Shown here: in pieces, positions 17,203 to 24,525 of the stretch
Layout: each line of letters opens with the position of its first letter
Position numbering within the stretch: the stretch's first letter is position 1
Assembly: GCF_003797765.1 (NCBI RefSeq)
Contig: NZ_RKMB01000002.1
Location: 248,001 to 312,000 of the forward strand
Source: Ramlibacter sp. WS9
GTDB taxonomy: Bacteria > Pseudomonadota > Gammaproteobacteria > Burkholderiales > Burkholderiaceae_C
Direction: 5' to 3'
DNA: 64,000 nucleotides
Translations under genes and position numbers: made by a program
Notes under the pieces: model-generated
Database searches by the model: none
Seen by the model: the letters and a program-made list of their open reading frames with translations, nothing else
Told to the model about the DNA's origin: nothing

Positions 17203-17811
17203 ATGGATATCACCGACATGATCAAGGCCGTCCAGAAGAAGCTGGGCGTCGACGTCGACGGCAAGGCAGGCACCGAAACCTGGGGCGCCATCTTTGCCGC
17301 GCTGGTCAAGCCCACCATCGCGGGCAAGCCGCCGGAAGAAGCCATCGACAAGGTCGATGACCGCAGCGAAGGCAACATCGCCACGCTGCTGGAAGAGGTG
17401 CGGCCGATGGCCCGTGCGCTGGTGCAGAAGGCCGCCGCCAACGGCATCCAGATCAAGGTGATCAGCGCCACGCGCACCTTTGCCGAACAGGATGCGCTTT
17501 TCGCGAAGGGCCGCACCGCCCCGGGCAGCATCGTCACCAACGCCAAGGGCGGCTTCTCGAACCACAACTTCGGGCTGGCCTTCGACGTCGGCGTGTTCGA
17601 AGGCAAGAAGTACATGCCTGAATCGCCGAAGTACGCGGCCGTGGGCGCGCTGGGCCTGGAGCTGGGACTGGAGTGGGGCGGTAACTGGAAGACTTTTGCG
17701 GACCAGCCGCATTTCCAGCTGCGTCCGTCCTGGGCCGACGACATCACCGAAAAGGCGATGCTGGCCGAACTGCGCGACCGGGTTGCGGCGGGGACGCCGG
17801 TCTTCGCCTGA
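17203..17811 (+). CDS. M15-family peptidoglycan peptidase, no signal peptide
   Basis: Cell-wall peptidase of 202 residues. The N-terminal region (MDITDMIKAVQKKLGVDVDG, then KAGTETWGAIFAAL) is peptidoglycan-binding-like. The catalytic part is M15C/endolysin-like: ATRTFAEQDALFAKGRTAPG, SNHNFGLAFDVGVF (zinc His and Asp) and QPHFQL (zinc His). TCAGGGGG precedes the ATG at 17203. There is no signal peptide or membrane segment, as in phage L-Ala-D-Glu endopeptidases, so it would need lysis or a holin to reach the wall. No other phage gene is near. It may be a domesticated endolysin; its exact bond specificity is unknown. Confidence 0.85.
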   Translation: MDITDMIKAVQKKLGVDVDGKAGTETWGAIFAALVKPTIAGKPPEEAIDKVDDRSEGNIATLLEEVRPMARALVQKAAANGIQIKVISATRTFAEQDALFAKGRTAPGSIVTNAKGGFSNHNFGLAFDVGVFEGKKYMPESPKYAAVGALGLELGLEWGGNWKTFADQPHFQLRPSWADDITEKAMLAELRDRVAAGTPVFA

Positions 17812-17836
17812 CTTCAATCTGGAGTGAACGCCGCCT

Positions 17837-18634
17837 TCAGAGAAACCCCGCCATGGCCGCCAGCATGGCGTCTGGATGGCTCAGCTGCGGAAAATGGCCT
17901 TCGGACGGGACCAGGGACAGCTGTGCATGCGGCAGGTGCTTCTGCAGGTAGCGTCCCACTTCCGCCGGCACGAAGTCATCATCCGTGGGTTGCAGGAGCA
18001 GCACCGGCAACGAAATCCTGCTCATTTTGTGGCGCAGGTCCATCTGGAAGGTCATGCGAGCCAACGGCAACGCGATGTCGGGGCGCATGGCCGCGACGCA
18101 CTGCATGTGTTCAGCGGCCAGTTCGGGACGATTGGGATTTTTCATCGCCGCCGGTGCTGCTCCGCGCAGCCAGCCGAAGAAGTCGATCGATATCGCTTCG
18201 TAGATCGCATCAAGTTCGGCCGCCTCGAACCCGCCGACATAGGCGCCGTGGTTGCACAGGCACGGAGTGGCACCCAGCCAGACGAACTTCTCGAAGAGCG
18301 CAGGCCGCTGCAGGTAGGCCAGCGCCGAGATCATCGTGCTGATCGAGTGCGAGATGACGGACACCTGGCGCATCCCGAGCACGTCGCAGATATCGATCAG
18401 GTCCTGCGCATGGCCTTCCAGCCCGCCATAGCGCAACCGCGAAAACTCCTTGATGTCGGAGCCGCCGCAACCTGTCATGTCGTACAGAACCAGCCGGTGG
18501 TCCTTTTCGTAGGCGGGGGTGATGAAGCGCCAGAATTGCTGGTTGCTGCCGAACCCGTGAGCGAACACCAAAGTCCGCTCCGCATGGGGGTTGCCCGCAA
18601 CTGTGACGTTGTTGGTTCGCAGCCTGTCAGTCAT
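17837..18634 (-). CDS. alpha/beta hydrolase, RsbQ/KAI2-like
   Basis: Alpha/beta hydrolase of 265 residues resembling RsbQ of Bacillus and the plant KAI2/D14 receptors: TLVFAHGFGSNQQFWRFITP (oxyanion region), nucleophile in VSVISHSISTMIS, Asp in LLQPTDDDFVP and His in PSEGHFPQLSHP complete the triad. The ATG at 18634 is preceded by GGAGG at seven bases, deciding against the Met five codons upstream. RsbQ works with a PAS-domain phosphatase (RsbP) in stress signalling; no such partner is adjacent here. The ligand is unknown. Confidence 0.87.
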   Translation of the reverse strand: MTDRLRTNNVTVAGNPHAERTLVFAHGFGSNQQFWRFITPAYEKDHRLVLYDMTGCGGSDIKEFSRLRYGGLEGHAQDLIDICDVLGMRQVSVISHSISTMISALAYLQRPALFEKFVWLGATPCLCNHGAYVGGFEAAELDAIYEAISIDFFGWLRGAAPAAMKNPNRPELAAEHMQCVAAMRPDIALPLARMTFQMDLRHKMSRISLPVLLLQPTDDDFVPAEVGRYLQKHLPHAQLSLVPSEGHFPQLSHPDAMLAAMAGFL

Positions 18635-18812
18635 GGCACGTACCTCCATCGTTCGAGGCGCCGGCCCAGTCCGCAGGCCTTTACCAGCGCCGCATTGCTC
18701 CGATTATGCTACTTTGCGGCGTCACAAATGATCTCGCGCCCCACGGTCGAGTGGCGTGTGGTGGCGACGCCCTCCGAGGCAAAAGGAATCCGCGTCGCTA
18801 CACTCAGGCCCA

Positions 18813-19421
18813 ATGGAATTGTTTGTTCTGGCGACATTTGTCCTCGTCATCATCGCCTGGACGCTGAAGGCGCGGGATCAGCAACAGCGCATCGCGCTGC
18901 TGGGCAGCTATCTGTCCAGGTATCAGATCGAAAAGCACATGGAGACGTTGACGCAGGGTTATCTGCGCGCGCTGGCAGAAGACGACCCGCAGCGCAGCGA
19001 GCCGATCTGGAACATGTTGCGCTCCACCGAGCGGGAGCTGAGTGAACAATTCCAGCGCTTTGCCGCCGATTTCTCTCGCGCCGCCGAAACAGACACTCGC
19101 GTGAGCAAGCTGCCCATCGCCCTCCCGTTCGCGGCTGTACTGCTCCCCAAGTTCACCTTTGACATGCGGCAGGCACTGGCCATCCACGAGCGCGGCATCC
19201 GCCAGGCCACGGAGGGCAGCGAAGAAGTGTCGGCCAAAGACAAGGCCTTCACCGTGTCGGCGGAACTGCTCCTGATGCAGCACACCTGCCACTGGTTCTG
19301 CAAGTCCAAGACCGTCGCCTCGGCACGGATGCTGGCGCGGCACAAGACGTCTTATGAACAGCTTGTGGCGGCCGTACTGCCGCCAACGCGCGCCGCATAT
19401 GGCGCGCTGGTGGCGCCTTAG
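18813..19421 (+). CDS. conserved hypothetical protein, N-terminally membrane anchored
   Basis: Unrecognised protein of 202 residues. A single N-terminal hydrophobic segment (MELFVLATFVLVIIAWTL) is followed by a soluble, mostly helical, charge-rich domain with a DDPQRSEPIWNMLRSTEREL stretch and a conserved-looking His/Cys pair (MQHTCHWFCKS near 170). The ATG at 18813 was preferred over a Met 19 codons upstream because the membrane segment begins there. It stands alone between the RsbQ-like gene (divergent) and the phosphodiesterase gene (convergent). No function is proposed. Confidence 0.75.
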   Translation: MELFVLATFVLVIIAWTLKARDQQQRIALLGSYLSRYQIEKHMETLTQGYLRALAEDDPQRSEPIWNMLRSTERELSEQFQRFAADFSRAAETDTRVSKLPIALPFAAVLLPKFTFDMRQALAIHERGIRQATEGSEEVSAKDKAFTVSAELLLMQHTCHWFCKSKTVASARMLARHKTSYEQLVAAVLPPTRAAYGALVAP

Positions 19422-19448
19422 CCGGGTGTGGCATGAAGCCCAGAGGTC

Positions 19449-20969
19449 TTAGTGATCCCGCCACTTCTGCACCATCACCTGCTGGACCTTCCCCTTGAAG
19501 AAGAAGCGCCGGTCGGTCGCGCCCTGAGGGTCGGCGCCGATCACCACGGGGCTGTTGTTCATCACCACGCCCCCGCTGACCGAGGCTGACGCGGTCTTCT
19601 CCACATTGTTCACCCACAGCCGCACCGCGCCGCTGCCGTCGTAGGCCCCGGCAATGAAGTACGAGTTGCTGCCGTTGAGACCCGAGAGCGGCGTCGTCGC
19701 GTAGTAGTAGGTGCCGCCGACGTTGACGCCGAAGCGCAGCTGCGCGCCGGCCTGCTCCAGCGCGAAGCCGCCGCTGTCGCTCTTGGCCACGATGGCCAGG
19801 GTGCCGCTGCCGGTCAGGTCGTCAAAGTTCACCACCGCCGTCACCAGGAAGCCGCCGCCCGCCGCGTTGTCGGCATCCCAGGTGGTCAGCGACTGCGCAC
19901 CCGTGAACAGCATGCTGCCGCCGACACGGTCTTCGTCGGAAGCGACACCGAGGATCTCCAGCGCGGGCGTGGTGCCGCTGGAAGCCAGCAGGAAGTCTGT
20001 TGTGTTGGTGCGCTTGTAGTTCAGCGGGTAGGCGGTTTGCTGCCCGGTGTTGATGTAGACCAGCGACGTTGACTCCTGGATAAGCGAGCGCGCCGAGGAT
20101 GCGGCCGCGGTGGCTGCCAGGTCGTAGTCGGTGGTGATGAAATCGATGTCTTCGCGCATCGCCGAGATGTACACCTCGCCCATGGTGGCGGGCGCCGTGT
20201 ACACGCCAACACCCAGGCCCAGCAGCTTGGCCTGCATCACGGCGCCGAACAGGTCGGCCATCCGGTATTCCAGCTCGATGCCGTGGAAGCCGAGGTTCTT
20301 GCTGGCGCGGATGTTGTTGCGGATGTCGCTCTGGATCAGGGTGTGGAAGCGCACGTGGCTGCTGATGCCGGCGAACTCGCTGTCGGCCAGCATGGCTTTG
20401 GCGCGCACCAGGTGGTTGTGCCGGCCGTCCATGAAGGCGCGCAGGAACACCGGGCGCCCCGCCGATGCATAGTTGTTGTCGCGTACAGAGCGCAGCACGC
20501 TGCGCATCATGGTGTCGCTCAGGGCCGCGGTGCTGTAGCCCTCCTTGACTTCCAGGAACAGCATCCGGTCGCTTTGCTGCAGCGCCGTGTTGACCAGCGT
20601 CGCGTCGAAGGTGCCGTGCGCGATCTCGCTGTCGGTGTGCTCGACATAGACCTGCCCGTTGGCATGCAGCGTCAGGTCGAACTCGACCAGGTCGAAGTTG
20701 CGCGCCAGGGCCTTGGCAACTTCGGTTTGCGTCTGGGCCACCGTGTCGCCATAGCAGTTGTGGCACGACACGGCGATCTTGTTGCCGTGGGGCGTGACGG
20801 GCATCGCGCGGGTGACGCCGGCCCAGTAACTGCTGGGCGCGACGGCGCTCATGGGCTGCATGGCGCCGTTGGCGGACTGGGCGGGGAGTTCAGCGTCCAA
20901 GCCGCCTCCTCCACAACCGGAAAGAACGGCAGCCGCAAACAGCAGCGCCGAAGCAAGCGAGGATTTCAT
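19449..20969 (-). CDS. GDPD/PLC-like phosphodiesterase lipoprotein with C-terminal LamG-like domain
   Basis: Lipoprotein of 506 residues with lipobox VLSGC (Cys19). Residues about 60-330 look like a TIM-barrel phosphodiesterase of the glycerophosphodiester phosphodiesterase/PI-PLC superfamily: SCHNCYGD supplies a His (70), FDLVEFDLTLHANGQVYVEH supplies Glu96, Asp98 and His111. The canonical His-Arg-Gly start is altered to His-Asn-Cys, so activity is uncertain. Residues about 340-500 resemble a concanavalin/LamG beta-sandwich. It follows the ABC importer remnant and a terminator. UgpQ-type phosphodiesterases commonly accompany ugp importers, which supports the assignment. It acts at the cell envelope. 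Confidence 0.75.
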   Translation of the reverse strand: MKSSLASALLFAAAVLSGCGGGGLDAELPAQSANGAMQPMSAVAPSSYWAGVTRAMPVTPHGNKIAVSCHNCYGDTVAQTQTEVAKALARNFDLVEFDLTLHANGQVYVEHTDSEIAHGTFDATLVNTALQQSDRMLFLEVKEGYSTAALSDTMMRSVLRSVRDNNYASAGRPVFLRAFMDGRHNHLVRAKAMLADSEFAGISSHVRFHTLIQSDIRNNIRASKNLGFHGIELEYRMADLFGAVMQAKLLGLGVGVYTAPATMGEVYISAMREDIDFITTDYDLAATAAASSARSLIQESTSLVYINTGQQTAYPLNYKRTNTTDFLLASSGTTPALEILGVASDEDRVGGSMLFTGAQSLTTWDADNAAGGGFLVTAVVNFDDLTGSGTLAIVAKSDSGGFALEQAGAQLRFGVNVGGTYYYATTPLSGLNGSNSYFIAGAYDGSGAVRLWVNNVEKTASASVSGGVVMNNSPVVIGADPQGATDRRFFFKGKVQQVMVQKWRDH

Positions 20970-21005
20970 GTAGTTGTCCTTTTTGACGACGGGCCGCCCC
21001 TAGGC

Positions 21006-21027
21006 AAAAACGCCCCCTCGGGGGGGC
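21006..21027 (-). terminator. intrinsic terminator after the ABC importer remnant
   Basis: Read on the minus strand, a GCCCCC/GGGGGC stem is followed by G and TTTTT. It lies between the permease remnant (stop 21126) and the phosphodiesterase gene, separating their transcripts. Confidence 0.7.
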
Positions 21028-21125
21028 AGCGAAGCGTGGGGGCAGACTTGTGATGCCACGGCACTCCCGGGGCGTCACGAGGCTACGGTCGCAATGTGAC
21101 ATCCGCAAAACAGAGACACGACGAT

Positions 21126-21206
21126 TTACTTGATCCCCGCGCGCATGAAGCTTTGCACGAACTGGCGCTGAAAAAGGAGAAATCCGATCAGCAGCGGCGC
21201 GGCGGG
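21126..21206 (-). pseudogene. C-terminal remnant of a sugar/glycerol-phosphate ABC permease
   Basis: Directly after the stop of the binding-protein gene, a different frame reads PAAPLLIGFLLFQRQFVQSF followed by MRAGIK and a TAA stop at 21126-21128. This is the typical C-terminus of MalG/UgpE-type permeases (LLFLLFQRQFVQG...GIK). Only 26 sense codons remain and no start codon or upstream permease body exists, so both permease genes expected in this operon have been lost, apart from this tail. The family resemblance is from memory of the motif, not from a search. Confidence 0.75.
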
Positions 21207-22496
21207 TCACCTATACGAGCGCAGCAGGCGGTCGGCTTCCTTCTGCGCGTCCTGCATTGCCTGAGCCGGCGTCTTGGTGCCGGTCAGCGCGGCCTGAAGG
21301 CCATCGTTCAAGACCTTGGTGACTCGCTGGTTCTCATGGGTAGAGAACTCCGCGACCGATACGGGCAGCTGGTCCTTGGCGACCAGCGCAGGCGGGAAAT
21401 CGCGGCCGTACTTGCGAAGGGCGTCCGTTGCATAGGCGGCTTCCGAGGTGCCGGCGTAGCCGGTCTCCATGCTCCACAGCGCGGCGCGCTCGGGCTGGGT
21501 GATCCACTTGATGAACTTGAACGACGCTTCCTGCTGGGCGGGCGCGGCCTTCTTGAAGATGTAGAAATTGCCGCCGCCGGTGGGCGAGCCCTTGCGCTTG
21601 TTGCCGGGGATCATGGCCACGCCGAAGTCGAACTTGGCGTTGTTCTTCACGTTGGTCAGGTTGCCGGTGGTGGTGAACATGATCGCGGCCTTCTTCTCGA
21701 AGAAGTCCTTGGGCGTCGTGCCCCATTCCACGACGCCGGGCGGGTGCACGCCGGCCTTGCCCAGGTCAACCCAGTACTGCAGCGCCTCGATCACCTTCGG
21801 GTCGTCGAACTTCACCGCGTTGCCGGCCTCGTTGGCCAGGATGGCGTCGTTGGGTGTGGTGAGAATCTGGAACAGCCAGTAGGGGAAGCCGCTGGAAGGA
21901 ATCTGCACGCCCCATTGCGTGACCTTGCCGCCGGCGTCCTTCTTGGTGAGCTTGACCGCGGCTTCTTTCAACTCCGTCCAGTTGGAAGGCGGGCTGTTCG
22001 GGTTCAGGCCGGCTTCCTTCATCAGCTCCTTGTTGTAGTACATCACCACCGTGGAACGCTGGAACGGCACGCCCCAGGTCTTGCCGCCAGTCTGGCTGTT
22101 GGCCATGAAGGCCTTGTAGAAGCCGTTCAGCCAGGCCTTGTCGTCGGCGGTCTTGACGAAGTTGTCGATCGGCACGATCGCGTCCTCGTCGATCAGCGTG
22201 AACATGTCGGTGGACAGCAGCACGGACGTGGCCGGCGGCGTGCCCGATTTGTGGGCCGTCAGCGCCTTGACGATGGTTTCCTGGTAGGTGCCGGCGTAGA
22301 TGGGCGTGACCTTGATGTCGGGATTGGCCTTCATGAAGTCGCCGGCCATGCCGTCGATGTACTTGGCGATGGGCCCGCCCACGGCCACGGGGTAGAAGAA
22401 CGAGATGTCGGTGGTTTGCGCCTGGGCGCCGCCCCAGCCCGTTGCCAAGGCGACGGTGGTGGCGATCATGAGCCGGTGAAAGGTCTTGCGTTGCAT
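21207..22496 (-). CDS. extracellular solute-binding protein (UgpB-like), ABC importer
   Basis: Periplasmic binding protein of 429 residues, family 1 (sugar/glycerol-3-phosphate type). The signal peptide MQRKTFHRLMIATTVALATG ends near GGAQA, and the mature part begins with the family pattern TDISFFYPVAVGGPIAKYID. It lies 29 bp after the ATPase gene, in the same direction. Downstream only the tail of a permease remains, so the protein has no local membrane partner and may be non-functional in transport or work with permeases encoded elsewhere. The exact ligand is not deducible. Confidence 0.88.
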   Translation of the reverse strand: MQRKTFHRLMIATTVALATGWGGAQAQTTDISFFYPVAVGGPIAKYIDGMAGDFMKANPDIKVTPIYAGTYQETIVKALTAHKSGTPPATSVLLSTDMFTLIDEDAIVPIDNFVKTADDKAWLNGFYKAFMANSQTGGKTWGVPFQRSTVVMYYNKELMKEAGLNPNSPPSNWTELKEAAVKLTKKDAGGKVTQWGVQIPSSGFPYWLFQILTTPNDAILANEAGNAVKFDDPKVIEALQYWVDLGKAGVHPPGVVEWGTTPKDFFEKKAAIMFTTTGNLTNVKNNAKFDFGVAMIPGNKRKGSPTGGGNFYIFKKAAPAQQEASFKFIKWITQPERAALWSMETGYAGTSEAAYATDALRKYGRDFPPALVAKDQLPVSVAEFSTHENQRVTKVLNDGLQAALTGTKTPAQAMQDAQKEADRLLRSYR

Positions 22497-22525
22497 GGAG
22501 AGGTTTCCTCGTGGTGGTTGCTGGG

Positions 22526-23539
22526 CTATGGGACGCGTTGTCCGTGTGAATCGAAGTGGTGCATTGCAGCTTCCGGCCAGTGCAGCATGACCTCGCTTCC
22601 GGCAGCGAGCTCGTTGTGCCCGTGGGTACGCACAACCAGTTTTTCGCTGCCGACCGCGCACTGCAGGATCAAGTCGGCGCCCAGGTATTCGATGCCGCGC
22701 ACCGTGGCCGGAATCCCGCCGCCCAGCACCACGGATTCGGGTCGCACGCCCAGCCAGTGCGCTTCGCGGCCGGCGCTGACCTGACTGCCGGCGATCCGCC
22801 CGCCCTCCAGTCGCAGCAGGTTCATCGAAGGGGTGCCAATGAAACTGGCGGCGAAGGTTGTCATGGGCCTGGCATAGAGGCTGCGCGGCGTCGCCGCCTG
22901 CTCGATGCGCCCGCGGTTGAGCAGCACCACCTGGTCGGCCATGCTCATGGCCTCGGCCTGGTCGTGGGTGACATACACCACAGTCAGGCCCAGGCGCTGC
23001 TGCAGCTCGCGCAATTCGCTGCGCATTTCCTGGCGCAACTGCGCATCCAGGTTGGACAGGGGCTCGTCCATCAGGCAGACCTTGGCCTGGGCTACCAGCG
23101 CCCGCCCCAGCGCCACGCGCTGCTGCTGCCCTCCTGACAGCTGGGAGGGCTTGCGCTGCAACAAAGACGTGAGGCCGAGCAGGTCCGCGGTTTCCGCAAG
23201 CCTTTTGGCCATCTCCGCAACCGGCATCTTGCGCACCGACAAGCCGAAAGTAATGTTTTCGGCGACGCTCAGGTGCGGGAACAGGGCGTAGTTCTGGAAC
23301 ACCATGGCCACTCCGCGTTGGGCCGGCGGCACGTGGGTGACGTCGCGGCCATCGATGAAGACCTGGCCGCTGGAGGCGGTTTCCAGCCCGGCGATGATGC
23401 GCAGCGTGGTGGATTTGCCGCAGCCGGACGGCCCGAGCAGCACGCAGAAGCTGCCGGGTTCGATGCTCAGGTTGATCCCCTCCAGGGCAGTGGTGTTCTC
23501 CCACCGCTTCGCCACGTCGACAAGTTGAATTGAAGACAT
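22526..23539 (-). CDS. ABC importer ATP-binding protein (UgpC/MalK-like)
   Basis: ATPase subunit of 337 residues with Walker A GPSGCGKSTT, Q-loop MVFQNYALFPHLSV, signature LSGGQQQRVALGRAL, Walker B VCLMDEPLSNLD, H-loop VTHDQAEA, and a C-terminal TOBE-type regulatory region (LGVRPESVVL). These features place it with CUT1/UgpC-MalK ATPases. The start MSSIQLVDVAKRW at 23539 fits the family; an upstream Met adds 28 unrelated residues. The operon continues with the binding protein, but the two permease genes it should energise are missing. It may serve another transporter, as MsmK-like ATPases do. Confidence 0.92.
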   Translation of the reverse strand: MSSIQLVDVAKRWENTTALEGINLSIEPGSFCVLLGPSGCGKSTTLRIIAGLETASSGQVFIDGRDVTHVPPAQRGVAMVFQNYALFPHLSVAENITFGLSVRKMPVAEMAKRLAETADLLGLTSLLQRKPSQLSGGQQQRVALGRALVAQAKVCLMDEPLSNLDAQLRQEMRSELRELQQRLGLTVVYVTHDQAEAMSMADQVVLLNRGRIEQAATPRSLYARPMTTFAASFIGTPSMNLLRLEGGRIAGSQVSAGREAHWLGVRPESVVLGGGIPATVRGIEYLGADLILQCAVGSEKLVVRTHGHNELAAGSEVMLHWPEAAMHHFDSHGQRVP

Positions 23540-23632
23540 CCGTTCACTATAAGAACGCTGTGTGACACTTTGGGGAGCAGGCTTGTAGCGTGCGGAACCC
23601 CGCGCCGACCAGGCCTCGCGCAACCGCTTGGG

Positions 23633-24406
23633 CTATGTCGCCGACTGCTGACCCGGGGTTGAAGTAGCCGGCTTCTTCCGGCGCAGCGCCCGCAGATTGC
23701 GGGGCTCCCAGGGCCGCACGGCGAGCACCAGCGTCATGCTGTTCTTCTCGCTGATCGGCAACGGGCCGTCGTGCTGGTTCATCTCGGCGAACTCGTGCGC
23801 CACGTTCTTCAGCCGGTTCAGCAATGCCGCGCGCGACTGCGCCGACACGCTGCCGAACACCTGCAGCATCAGCTCGTTCTCGTCGCTGAAGTGCGACTGG
23901 AAAAAGTCCATCTGCGCGTACTTGCGAAAGTGCTGCTGAAAGGGCCCGTCGGGCAGCCAGCGGAAAGTGCCGCTGATGCGCAGGCGGAACCGGTTGTTGG
24001 GCTGCAGCTCGATCATCTTCAGCCGGTCCAGCCGAACCAGCATCTCGATGACTTCGGCGCGGGTCAGCGCGTAGTGTTCGACGATGTCTTCCAGCGTCCA
24101 GTAGCTCAGCACGGCGCAGCCGACCAAGAGCAGCTTCGGGTCCTCGATCAGCTCCTGCTCCTGCTCCAGCGTCATCTGGGAAAGGAGGCTCGTGCGGGCC
24201 ACGGCGCTGGCGGCCAGATCGGTGAACTCCATGCCCAGCAGCGCGCACGTGGCGTCGATGCGCTGAAGGCTGAGCTCGTTCTGGGCGAAGAGGCGCTTCA
24301 CCGTGGCCTCGCTCAGCGCCAGGTGTTTGGCGACGCGGGCATAGGTGATTCGGCGAGCGCGCAGTTCGCGCTTCAGGACGTCCATGAGGGCGATGGAATG
24401 GGGCAT
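23633..24406 (-). CDS. XRE-family transcriptional regulator
   Basis: Regulator of 257 residues from ATG 24406 (an in-frame start lies five codons upstream). The N-terminal Cro/C1-type HTH is ITYARVAKHLALSEATVKRL followed by FAQNELSLQRIDATCALLGM. The remaining 190 residues form an uncharacterised domain (LLVGCAVLSYWTLEDIVEHY and FFQSHFSDENELMLQVFGSV) seen, to my knowledge, in many proteobacterial XRE proteins. It diverges from the wax-ester synthase gene and three GTATCA half-sites lie between them, so it probably controls that gene and itself. The effector is unknown. Confidence 0.85.
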   Translation of the reverse strand: MPHSIALMDVLKRELRARRITYARVAKHLALSEATVKRLFAQNELSLQRIDATCALLGMEFTDLAASAVARTSLLSQMTLEQEQELIEDPKLLLVGCAVLSYWTLEDIVEHYALTRAEVIEMLVRLDRLKMIELQPNNRFRLRISGTFRWLPDGPFQQHFRKYAQMDFFQSHFSDENELMLQVFGSVSAQSRAALLNRLKNVAHEFAEMNQHDGPLPISEKNSMTLVLAVRPWEPRNLRALRRKKPATSTPGQQSAT

Positions 24407-24414
24407 GCGGAAAA

Positions 24415-24451
24415 GTATCACCGGCTGATACCGTCCGGCATATAGGTATCA
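24415..24451. promoter_or_regulatory. cluster of GTATCA inverted half-sites (putative XRE operator)
   Basis: Half-sites GTATCA (24415-24420), TGATACC (24426-24432) and GGTATCA (24445-24451) form two inverted pairs, with 5-bp and 12-bp spacers, in the divergent region between the XRE gene and the acyltransferase gene. The first lies nine bases from the XRE start codon, consistent with autorepression. Confidence 0.55.
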
Positions 24452-24525
24452 ACCATTGCGATAGGGCGGGGTTTCGCGAATTTGCGTGGGACAGTTCGAT
24501 ACCCACAAGCCCAAGGAGACAAGAA

